Made by a program: the position numbers and the translations under genes. A stretch of DNA of 10,053 nt from Pavlovales sp. CCMP2436. Lineage: Eukaryota; Haptophyta; Pavlovophyceae; Pavlovales. How positions within the stretch are numbered: the first letter of the stretch is position 1; each line of letters begins with the position of its first letter. Positions 1 through 5,254 of this stretch are shown here, piece after piece. The stretch covers positions 592,554-602,606 of the forward strand of contig MU631333.1 of the NCBI GenBank assembly GCA_026770615.1, read 5' to 3'. The notes beneath the pieces were generated by a model, which was not told where the DNA came from, did no database searches, and saw only the letters and a list, made by a program, of their open reading frames with translations.

Positions 1-104
1 AGCATCCTAAAGCATTACCTCTAAAGCGCTGTAGCATCCTAAAGCATTACCTCTAAACCTCTACAGCATCCTAAAGCATTACCTCTAAACCTCTACAGCA
101 TCCT
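1..104. repeat. 32-bp tandem repeat (minisatellite)
   Basis: Units start at 1, 33, 65 and 97, an exact 32-bp period. The core AGCATCCTAAAGCATTACCT is the same in the first three units. The fourth keeps only AGCATCCT and then runs into sequence resembling the exon at 168-272. The array probably continues to the left of the window. It lies in what looks like an intron or upstream region of the first plus-strand gene. Confidence 0.9.
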
Positions 105-117
105 GGAGCCGATTGTG
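93..117 (+). repeat. Partial copy of downstream exon sequence
   Basis: These 25 bases match 194-218, inside the exon at 168-272, at 23 of 25 positions. The copies are 101 bp apart. The copy is fused to the fourth unit of the 32-bp array, so part of the minisatellite (the CTACAGCATCCT stretch) appears to derive from coding sequence or to share its origin. Confidence 0.8.
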
Positions 118-120
118 TTC

Positions 121-167
121 CCTCCCCCCCAACCCCCCCACACACATACACACACACGCACACACAG
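121..167 (+). repeat. C-rich and CA microsatellite ending in a 3' splice site
   Basis: Runs of C are followed by an imperfect (CA)n tract from about 139, ending in CACAG at 163-167. The pyrimidine-rich run plus CAG fits a splice acceptor for the exon starting at 168. Confidence 0.65.
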
Positions 168-272
168 ATGTCCCCCTCGGACGCCCGTATGATCTACAGC
201 ATCCTCGAGCCGATCGTGCCGGACTGCGAACCCAGGAACAGCGCGGGACACGCAAGCTGGATGGTGGTGAAG
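168..272 (+). CDS. Exon of an unrecognised gene (35 residues)
   Basis: A GC-rich island, open in the frame beginning MSPSDARMIYSILEPIV, is bounded by a CAG acceptor at 165-167 and an AAG|GT boundary at 272/273. It is exactly 35 codons, so it joins the exon at 574-717 in phase 0. The ATG at 168 could be the start, but the acceptor-like sequence just before it makes an internal exon equally likely, with earlier exons left of the window. I do not recognise the protein. Together with the next exon its pattern of short beta-strand-like segments is loosely reminiscent of the C-terminal domain of NAD kinases. No catalytic motif of that family is in the window, so this is only a guess. The intron starts GT followed by 17 T, a weak donor context. 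Confidence 0.5.
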
Positions 273-573
273 GTTTTTTTTTTTTTTTTTGACTCTATTC
301 ATTCACGGCATTTGCATTATTACGCATGTGCCAATGCAAACATAAAAGCATTGTTGAGTTTCTTTTGGATGTATCCCACCGCAAGGCATATATCCAAACG
401 AATATTTAATTCACTCTATTAGTTGTATCGCACTGCATGCTCGCTTGTGAAAACAGTAATCATGCACCATCAACCACCACCACAACGCGAATAACAATAT
501 CCGCTCAAACCATAACACCAACACCAACACTAACAAAAACAACACGAATAACATGCGTATACAAAACTGACAG
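273..573 (+). other. Putative intron, 301 bp, AT-rich
   Basis: It starts with GT and a run of 17 T (274-290) and ends CTGACAG at 567-573. Base composition falls sharply at 273 and rises again at 574, matching the exon limits. The second half (about 460-545) is a low-complexity stretch rich in ACCA and AACA words. I see no coding sequence within it. Confidence 0.5.
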
Positions 574-717
574 TCGCTGGGGCACAACACGGTCCTCACG
601 CTCGACGGCTTCTACGAGCACCCCATCCGGTACGGGGACGAGCTGACCATCGCAGTGGGCGACGAGGACTCCTCGGTGCTCTCCGTGCACTTCCCGGCGC
701 ACGACATCTACGTGCAG
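574..717 (+). CDS. Exon of the same unrecognised gene (48 residues)
   Basis: The exon encodes 48 residues in phase 0, with the segment VLTLDGFYEHPIRYGDELTI near its start. It begins after CTGACAG and ends in TACGTGCAG before GTGCGC, a reasonable donor at 718. GC content drops soon afterwards. The LDGF...IRYGDELTI pattern (strand, turn, strand with G-D) resembles all-beta C-terminal domains such as that of NAD kinases. This is inference from pattern only and the family is unproven. Without splicing the frame stays open to 957, but that extension is low in coding character. Confidence 0.55.
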
Positions 718-896
718 GTGCGCGCGGAGATTTCGCAATATTTGGCGGTTGCTAGCGCCCTCACTGCCCCCGATAAAAGAATGATTATTGAAAAGCCCTC
801 TCTGCCCCGGCTTGGCCAGCTGCCCCACCTCCAACTGTCTGCCCTCGCCCTGAACCCCCCCCCTCAAATTACACGGCGTGGGCATCTCCCCCGCAG
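718..896 (+). other. Putative intron, 179 bp
   Basis: It runs from GTGCGC at 718 to a C-rich tract ending CCCCGCAG at 889-896. The C-run (about 855-864) and CTCCCCCGCAG form a plausible acceptor. The intron would leave a very short last exon. Confidence 0.4.
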
Positions 897-935
897 CACG
901 GGGCGAGTCGCGCGAGGAGCTGGCGCGACCTCTGA
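897..935 (+). CDS. Possible short terminal exon with stop
   Basis: After the acceptor at 896, phase 0 gives a 12-residue end (HGASRARSWRDL) with TGA at 933-935. A neighbouring frame also reads as plausible peptide (RGESREELARPLSFI, ending at TGA) but would need a different donor phase. The GC-rich block stops where the 11-bp repeat begins at 931, so the stop codon lies inside the first repeat unit. Confidence 0.3.
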   Translation, partial: HGASRARSWRDL

Positions 936-1073
936 GTTTCATCTGAGATTCATCTGAAATTCATCTGAAATTCATCTGAGATTTATGTGAGATTCATCTG
1001 AGATTCGTCTGGTATTCGTCTGACATTATTTCTGCGAGATTTTCTGAAATCTCTCTGAGATTCCTCCCAGATT
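931..1073. repeat. 11-bp tandem repeat, about 13 units
   Basis: The consensus unit TCTGAGATTCA recurs at 931, 942, 953, 964, 975, 986, 997, 1008 and 1019 with an 11-bp step, then decays through units with small insertions to about 1073. The period is not a multiple of three, so it is unlikely to be coding. It would sit in the 3' UTR or a following intron of the first gene. Confidence 0.9.
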
Positions 1074-1506
1074 TCGCTGGCCTTCCAGATTCCATTGATA
1101 AATATTTTGGCTGATACTCGACGCCGCCGCCTGCTCGCCGCAGCCTGCCCTGGGCCTGCCGCCGGGGCCATGGCATGCGCCAAATGCGCACTGCGCTTGT
1201 CGCGTCATGTGTGCAACGTAAATAATAATGATTTACTCAAGCAATATAGTGTTCTGAAAGTGGGAGTGAAAAAAAAAAGAGTATCGTCATTGGGCTTCAC
1301 GTAGCTGGTCCAAAGGCCGAGTCAGGCAGCCCAGGTGCCATTAATAAGCTTTCCTCGCGCACCCTACTAAAGTAATTATTTACACTCTACCGGAGAGGAT
1401 CGCAGCCACGCACTGCAAACAGGCCACCGACGACGACGTCAGTTAGTTATATAGACATTATTGTAACTTAAACTAGTTTTAACTAGTTACAGCAATTGGC
1501 TCAGAC
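1074..1506. other. Intergenic region with one GC-rich island
   Basis: A GC-rich patch at about 1113-1210 follows a TGCTCGCCGCAG acceptor-like string (about 1132-1143). It is open in several frames but too short to assign. The rest is AT-rich with A-runs near 1269-1278. AACTAGTT occurs twice in close succession near 1472-1488, inside a roughly palindromic block flanked by GTAACT and AGTTAC. It lies downstream of the minus-strand HAD gene and presumably holds its 3' UTR. I see no perfect AATAAA there. Confidence 0.5.
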
Positions 1507-2424
1507 TCAGGCCAATGAGGACAGGCCCGGCGAGGTGAAGTTCCTTTGCATCAGACCAGTCGGCGCAAATGTCTCGGGTGCGACCGAGGCGGTGCTATGC
1601 CTTGCGCCGTACGCCTCGCCGTGCGTCTTTGCGTCCGCGACTCTTCCTTGCAGCCACTCGGTGACGTCGTCCATCTCCGTTCCCACCATGCCCGCCTTCC
1701 CGCGCACAAACAGCACCGCCGTGCCGAGTCTCTTACCACAGTCCTCGCAGTTCTCCTCGTCATCATCCACGAACATCACGTCCTCGGCACGCAGCCCGAA
1801 CGGATCGGTCAGCAATTTCCTGATCAGCACGCTCTTGCGCCCGTGCAGCATCGAGTGGCGCTCGATCTCCTCGCGGCCGTAGATCCGGTCGCCGAAGAGG
1901 TGCAGCCAGCTCAGGTGCGTCACGCATGTATGCACGATGCGGTGCGAGTTGCGAGAAACGATGGCGAGTAGGGCACCGCCCTCTTTGAGACTCGTCAGCC
2001 ACACGGTCAGCGCCGCCACGCGCTCGGCGCCGCCGAAGCAGAAGTCGACGATGCCGTGCTGCAGGTCGTGGTAGGCGACCCCTCTGATTGCCAAGGTTCC
2101 GTCAAAGTCCAGCGCCACGACTCCCACCACGCCCGAGGGGATGGGCCGGCTGCCGGTTGCTGGCGTCTGAGGCCTGAGACTGCGGGCACCGAAGATGGCC
2201 CCCATCGAGGAGCTGTGCTTCATCTGGTCGGTGGGCAGGGTTTCACTACCCTGCGAACTGCTCTTGTGGGGCGGCGGAGCCTTGTCGGCGGGGTTGAAGA
2301 TGCGCTGCAGCGAGGTGATGCGCTGCATCGCAGGGGGCACCTGTAGCGCGCTGTTGTCGGGCGAGCTGCTTGGGGCCTTGTCGGCGGGATTGAAGATGCG
2401 CTGCAGCGAGGAGATGCGTTGCAT
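1507..2424 (-). CDS. HAD-superfamily hydrolase (probable phosphatase)
   Basis: Starting at the ATG at 2424 gives 305 residues. The HAD motifs are clear: motif I VVALDFDGTLA (nucleophile D106, D108), motif II AIVSRNS (S157), a candidate motif III lysine at 197 or 203, and motif IV VMFVDDDEENCED (D220-D222). This is the full set for a Mg-dependent phosphoryl-aspartate enzyme. The roughly 50 residues between motifs I and II leave little room for a cap, so a protein or bulky substrate is possible; the true substrate is unknown. About 95 residues of Ser/Pro-rich N-terminus precede the core and carry two copies of MQRI(S/T)SLQRIFNPADKAP, 32 residues apart. The frame stays open upstream of the ATG to about 2550 and contains part of another repeat flank, so an upstream exon or non-AUG start is possible. 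The ATG has G at -3. A TATA box lies about 220 bp upstream. Confidence 0.85.
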   Translation of the reverse strand: MQRISSLQRIFNPADKAPSSSPDNSALQVPPAMQRITSLQRIFNPADKAPPPHKSSSQGSETLPTDQMKHSSSMGAIFGARSLRPQTPATGSRPIPSGVVGVVALDFDGTLAIRGVAYHDLQHGIVDFCFGGAERVAALTVWLTSLKEGGALLAIVSRNSHRIVHTCVTHLSWLHLFGDRIYGREEIERHSMLHGRKSVLIRKLLTDPFGLRAEDVMFVDDDEENCEDCGKRLGTAVLFVRGKAGMVGTEMDDVTEWLQGRVADAKTHGEAYGARHSTASVAPETFAPTGLMQRNFTSPGLSSLA

Positions 2425-2472
2425 CGCAGGGGGCACTGATAGCGCGCTCTTCTCGGGCGAGCTGCTGTTGGT
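2281..2472 (-). repeat. 96-bp in-frame tandem duplication in the HAD gene
   Basis: The unit beginning CTTGTCGGCGGG (plus strand) at 2281 recurs at 2377, exactly 96 bp or 32 codons later, with only scattered differences. It encodes the repeated 18-residue motif and its Ser/Pro linker. The high DNA identity suggests a recent duplication. Confidence 0.9.
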
Positions 2473-2584
2473 GTTGCTCCAACCTGTTGGTCTTGCTGCT
2501 AGGTCGCGCCCGTGAGCGTCCCCGACCGATTCAAATGGCGGTTCGTATTTTTAAACTTTTAAGCGATTTTCCTATGTGATTTTT

Positions 2585-2611
2585 TCACCGAATCAGGGTG
2601 CTGTGTGACAT
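2585..2611 (-). other. Possible upstream ORF of the HAD gene
   Basis: Reading leftward from ATG at 2611 gives an 8-residue ORF (MSHSTLIR, then TGA). It is the only ATG between the TATA box and the HAD start. It begins about 32 bp after the TATA box, so it may lie at the extreme 5' end of the mRNA or just outside it. Confidence 0.3.
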
Positions 2612-2642
2612 AAGAAGAACCAGTTTTTTTTTCATAAGAGTT

Positions 2643-2650
2643 CTTATATA
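2643..2650 (-). promoter_or_regulatory. TATA box for the HAD gene
   Basis: TATATAAG on the minus strand lies in a GC-flanked context (GCGGG upstream) about 220 bp before the HAD ATG. A start of transcription near 2615-2620 would be expected. The adjoining ATAAGAGTTCTTAT (2635-2648) is an inverted repeat with 6-bp arms overlapping the box. Confidence 0.5.
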
Positions 2651-3039
2651 CCCGCGTCATTTTGAAAGCCCCCCCATTGTCCTTCTGTAGGGTGCTTTAA
2701 TTTTTTTTAGGTTGGGGTACCCGATCGGTGAATATTCTATGTTGGGGTAACCAACCCCCTTACCCCTACAGTGAACCTTGGCCGCCCCACAGAGGTTGGG
2801 ACCCCCCCCTCCAAGCCCATTTCACAGACATTGCCTCAAATGAAATATTTATATATATACTTCCCGTGTTCCTTTCAGGGGTAGACGCTTGCTCTCTTTT
2901 GGTTTGTGTGTGCGCTTGCCCTATTCCTAGACATTGTTTGCTGTCCTCAGATTTGCTCTCAGATATTTCCTCTCCTGTAAGTGACTTGTGTTTCGTTCGG
3001 ACGGGGGTTGTAGGTGCATTTGGCGTTTTGGCAGGGGTT
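2651..3039. other. Non-coding, mixed composition
   Basis: This holds T-runs (2701-2708), GTTGGGG words, a small hairpin GTTGG-GGTAA-CCAAC near 2741-2755, and a TATA-like TTTATATATATA near 2848-2859. A frame is open on the plus strand from about 2728 to 3159 but has no ATG at its beginning and a Cys/Phe/Leu-rich composition unlike the real genes nearby. I assign no gene. Confidence 0.45.
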
Positions 3040-3145
3040 TGCTGCCAGGTGTTTGCCAAATTGTTTGCCAAACTTTGTTTGCCTGTTTGTCAACACTTCC
3101 GGTCTCATCCGGCCGTTACGTTTGTTTGCTGTTCGTTTGCCAGAC
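3040..3145 (+). repeat. Cluster of GTTTGCC-type motifs, left arm
   Basis: TTTGCC or TTTGTTTGCC occurs repeatedly (for example near 3053, 3062, 3075, 3122, 3135). TGCCAGGTGTTTGCC at 3043-3057 is the inverse of 3387-3401 at 14 of 15 positions. The stretch TTTGTTTGCCTGTTTGT near 3074 recurs in direct orientation near 3271. Confidence 0.7.
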
Positions 3146-3251
3146 TTTTTAAGGCTTAATTATTCTATTACGATTTAAAAGTTGCCATTTTAAACTATTA
3201 AAAACCCAGTAGCAAAAAAGCTGCCTTTTCGCTGCTTTTCGGCTGGTTTGG

Positions 3252-3264
3252 CCTCGTGGCGAGG
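3252..3264. other. Small perfect hairpin
   Basis: CCTCG-TGG-CGAGG, a 5-bp stem with a 3-base loop, lies between the two arms of the GTTTGCC/GACAAAC cluster. It may be chance. Confidence 0.35.
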
Positions 3265-3267
3265 TTG

Positions 3268-3401
3268 ACAGTTTGTTTGCCTGTTTGTTTGCTAGGCTAC
3301 GCCGGCCCCAGGCAGACAAACGCCACCGTTTTTGTCAAACGCAGGCTCCGCGGCTGACAAACAGGTTCGTTAATTTCTTCGGGGTAGACAAACACCTGGC
3401 A
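3268..3401 (-). repeat. Cluster of GACAAAC motifs, right arm (inverted)
   Basis: After one direct copy of the left-arm string at about 3271-3287, the motif switches strand. AGACAAACGCC, TGACAAACAGG and AGACAAACACC follow between 3315 and 3396. GACAAACACCTGGCA at 3387-3401 is the inverted partner of 3043-3057. The whole looks like an inverted repeat about 360 bp across with degenerate arms. Confidence 0.65.
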
Positions 3402-3509
3402 CTGTCTAGAACAGGACAACAACAGGACGCATATACAGTATCACACACGCCATGACCATACTGATGCGCACACCCAGGATGGTAGCACAGAACAAATGCG
3501 AGTCATACA

Positions 3510-3639
3510 CTAACACAGAATGACGTATGCATTGTGCGCGCGCTTGAGCCAGCTTGAGCTGAGCGGCGAGATGTTCTCGGCAAGCTCGTGGACACTGGCT
3601 GCCCCGCCGGTCTGCTCGGCCTCTAGGATCGATGGACCG
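3510..3639 (-). CDS. Possible terminal exon, unrecognised
   Basis: A GC-rich island in AT-rich surroundings, read on the minus strand after the acceptor-like CATCTTTTCTGAAG (ending at 3640), gives 42 residues containing SILEAEQTGGAASVHELAEN and then a TAG at 3512-3510. The peptide reads like an amphipathic helix segment with balanced composition. No partner exon is identified upstream on this strand. The plus strand of the same island is also open (from ATG at 3520), so the strand is uncertain. It could also be a gene fragment. Confidence 0.25.
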
Positions 3640-3779
3640 CTTCAGAAAAGATGCATATTGTTTGCACACGGCCAGCAAGGACAAAAATGGAAGCACACAA
3701 AAATGACAAAACTAAATTGTACAACAACAATTAATGTAACTGAATATTACACTCACTATTTAGTAGTAAATGCCTAAAA

Positions 3780-3925
3780 ATGCTCTGCAAGTGGGAGGCT
3801 GTCCATTCCGGGCCTGCGGGACGGTAAGGTGGCGGCGGCAGCCGCCGCACTTCTCCCCGTCGCAGCGCCCCCGGCCGGCCGCGCTGGCCACCTTAAATAT
3901 ATTAGCGCCAAAAAATCAACATACC
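3780..3925 (+). repeat. Dispersed repeat, copy A
   Basis: This shares CTGCAAGTGGGAGGCT, CCGGGCCTGCG, CGGTAAG, the GC-rich palindromic core and CTTCTCCCCGTCGCAG with copy C at 4152, and GGCCGGCCGCGCTG plus GCGCCAAAAAAT with copy B at 4081. Inside is a 42-bp GTAAG...CGCAG segment (3824-3865). A frame from ATG 3780 stops at once unspliced; removing that segment extends it to TAA at 3894. Confidence 0.8.
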
Positions 3926-4080
3926 ACCAGCGACAGGAGATACGGTCGTGGCATGATGCCGCGTAGGCCCGTCTCCTGCATGCTCACAGGCTGAGTTCGT
4001 CCACACACTGGATTCGCTGACTGCCACTGCCACTGCCTATCTTTTTATTAAGTAAGTCGTCGTATTAAACAAATCAGCTG

Positions 4081-4150
4081 GCCGCACTTTTCCCTGTCGC
4101 ATGGCCGGCCGCGCTGCCCTCCTGATCAAGAATCCGCGCCAAAAAAATCT
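4081..4150 (+). repeat. Dispersed repeat, copy B (5'-truncated)
   Basis: It begins GCCGCACTTTTCCCTGTCGCA, matching the 3' half of copies A and C, and continues through GGCCGGCCGCGCTG to GCGCCAAAAAAAT, matching the 3' end of copy A. The acceptor-like CAG is changed to CAT here. It directly abuts copy C. Confidence 0.75.
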
Positions 4151-4151
4151 G

Positions 4152-4277
4152 ATGCACTGCAAGTGGGAGGCTATCCATCCCGGGCCTGCGAAGCGGTAAG
4201 ACGGTGGCGGCGGCGGCCGCCGCACTTCTCCCCGTCGCAGCGCTCCCGGCCGTGCTGGCCAACTGAGAATCCACTAA
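4152..4277 (+). repeat. Dispersed repeat, copy C
   Basis: This is near-identical to copy A over about 105 bp. The intron-like core runs 4196-4240 (45 bp, GTAAG...CGCAG) around the palindromic GGCGGCGGCGGCCGCCGC. A frame from ATG 4152 stops unspliced at 4197-4199; splicing would extend it to TAA at 4275-4277. Differences from copy A in the possible coding part are mostly non-synonymous, which argues against a conserved peptide. Confidence 0.8.
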
Positions 4278-4284
4278 GCGACAA

Positions 4285-4382
4285 AAGCGCAAGAAGAGAG
4301 GGGAACAATGCTCCGAAGCCACACCGGCAGAGGCGCGCCACAAGCGCAAGAGGGTAGAACAATAATGCCCCAAAAACACACC
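4285..4382 (+). repeat. Diverged direct repeat, two copies
   Basis: AAGCGCAAGA starts both copies, at 4285 and 4342 (57 bp apart). Each runs about 41 bp through GAACAAT(A)ATGC to CACACC. The copies have diverged at roughly a quarter of positions. Confidence 0.55.
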
Positions 4383-4403
4383 CCAACATATTCAGCCCGA
4401 GGT

Positions 4404-4423
4404 CCACCCCCCTGAGGGGGTGG
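4404..4423. other. Perfect 8-bp hairpin
   Basis: CCACCCCC-CTGA-GGGGGTGG is a strong GC-rich stem-loop between the direct repeats and a featureless stretch. On either strand it could fold in RNA. No T-run follows, and a bacterial-type terminator is not expected here. Confidence 0.5.
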
Positions 4424-4646
4424 GGTAGACCGGGACCCACAATGAGCCTCCACCGTGTGATTCTTGCCCCTCGTGGACAAGCATCACACTGTAGGATACA
4501 GGCTGCCGGAGATTATTAGCCTGTTTATTATGTGCTACAGGTGCGGCATGTGCGCAGGTGAGTTGCATTTTGAGACGAGCGAGAGGCAGCGGCGGCGGTC
4601 AGCGCGCGCCAGTCAGAGAGTCGCCGATTGTCGTGTGTCTGATCAG
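4424..4646. other. No assignable gene
   Basis: A small plus-strand frame (4464-4652, 62 residues, Arg-rich at its end) has no recognisable domain. CGCAGGTGAGT near 4553-4563 matches the consensus splice donor well, but no matching upstream coding exon is evident. Confidence 0.3.
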
Positions 4647-4823
4647 CCTTAGCGGTGGGGACGGTATCCGTGTGATCTGCTAAGGTCCCTTGATCCGAGT
4701 GTTTTTCACAACGCCTGGGTCCTGTGGAGATCTGTCGAGGCGGGGCGTGGGGGCCAGGGCGCACACACTCACACCCTTTGGTGTGAGTGCTGGTACATGA
4801 GGGTTTGGGTCGATCGCTCGACC
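4647..4823. ncRNA. Hairpin-rich block, candidate structured RNA
   Basis: Three perfect helices occur in succession. CCTTAGC (4647-4653) pairs with GCTAAGG (4679-4685), enclosing ACGG-TAT-CCGT (4661-4671). CACTCACACC-CTTT-GGTGTGAGTG (4766-4789) has a 10-bp stem. GGTCGA-TCGC-TCGACC (4808-4823) has a 6-bp stem. There is no convincing long ORF through the block. It does not match tRNA, 5S, spliceosomal or SRP RNA landmarks known to me. Strand is undetermined because the stems are symmetric. Confidence 0.25.
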
Positions 4824-4886
4824 TCAGCCTGACGTCGACCAAGCCAGTGACTGAACAACACCCGTTGAACCATACTGAGCCGCTAA

Positions 4887-4892
4887 TTTATT
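4887..4892 (-). promoter_or_regulatory. AATAAA poly(A) signal overlapping a stop codon
   Basis: The minus strand reads AATAAA, overlapping the TAA (4890-4888) of the small minus-strand ORF at 4888-5166. Canonical sequence, but in an AT-rich patch where chance is possible. Confidence 0.35.
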
Positions 4893-5166
4893 TGTAATAG
4901 GGATTCAAGCTGGCGTCTGACTGTCCTGAATGTTGTGCTGGTCTGAGCACTGCATAATATATTACTAACGCGAATGCTACGTGCGTTATATCGCCGGCAA
5001 AAGTCCTGCATGTGCCCCCTTCGTAGGACAACAGCTGAACGTCTCTCTGCGCGGAGGCCCCCTCGACGCATACGGCGACATTGCCGTCGCCGCAGCGTGG
5101 ACAGGCAACCAGGAGTCGATCTTCCGCCATGATTCGATCGTGTGCGGGCTTCCGCATGTAGCACAT
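4888..5166 (-). CDS. Possible small CxxC (zinc-ribbon-like) protein
   Basis: The ORF from ATG 5166 gives 92 residues. Residues 18-36 read LLVACPRCGDGNVAVCVEG, with C22-x2-C25, then C33 and C53, a spacing that could bind one zinc in a ribbon-like fold. An AATAAA overlaps the stop. The frame is open further upstream to 5280, across the start of the divergent plus gene, but that part is low in coding character. The last 30 residues lie in AT-rich DNA and may include a short intron (a GT at the ALVIYYA region) or be non-coding. The plus strand is also open here (from about 4981) with similar third-position GC, so coding strand is not settled. If real, it would share an upstream region of about 90 bp with the 610-residue gene. 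Confidence 0.35.
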   Translation of the reverse strand: MCYMRKPAHDRIMAEDRLLVACPRCGDGNVAVCVEGASAQRDVQLLSYEGGTCRTFAGDITHVAFALVIYYAVLRPAQHSGQSDASLNPYYK

Positions 5167-5254
5167 TGGCGCGGTTCCAGGTCTCGAAGTTTGCCGGACC
5201 GAGGCCGGGGGCCGAGGCGCGCAGGCCGCAGGCCGCAGCGCGACTCGCAGCAGG

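Noticed and set aside
1546..1971. Plus-strand frames opposite the HAD gene
   Set aside because: The HAD motifs on the minus strand are decisive.
2728..3159. 143-codon plus-strand frame
   Set aside because: It lacks an ATG at its start, is Cys/Phe/Leu-rich and runs into the GTTTGCC repeats; composition unlike the genes here.
3780..3896. Real micro-gene in the dispersed repeat (spliced 24-residue ORF)
   Set aside because: Differences between the copies are mostly non-synonymous and the downstream frames end differently, so no conserved peptide is supported.
4404..4423. Rho-independent terminator
   Set aside because: No T-run follows and the context is eukaryotic.
4808..4823. Possible tRNA T-arm or box B
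   Set aside because: The stem-loop is 6 bp with a 4-base loop and lacks the TTCRA loop, acceptor stem and anticodon arm.
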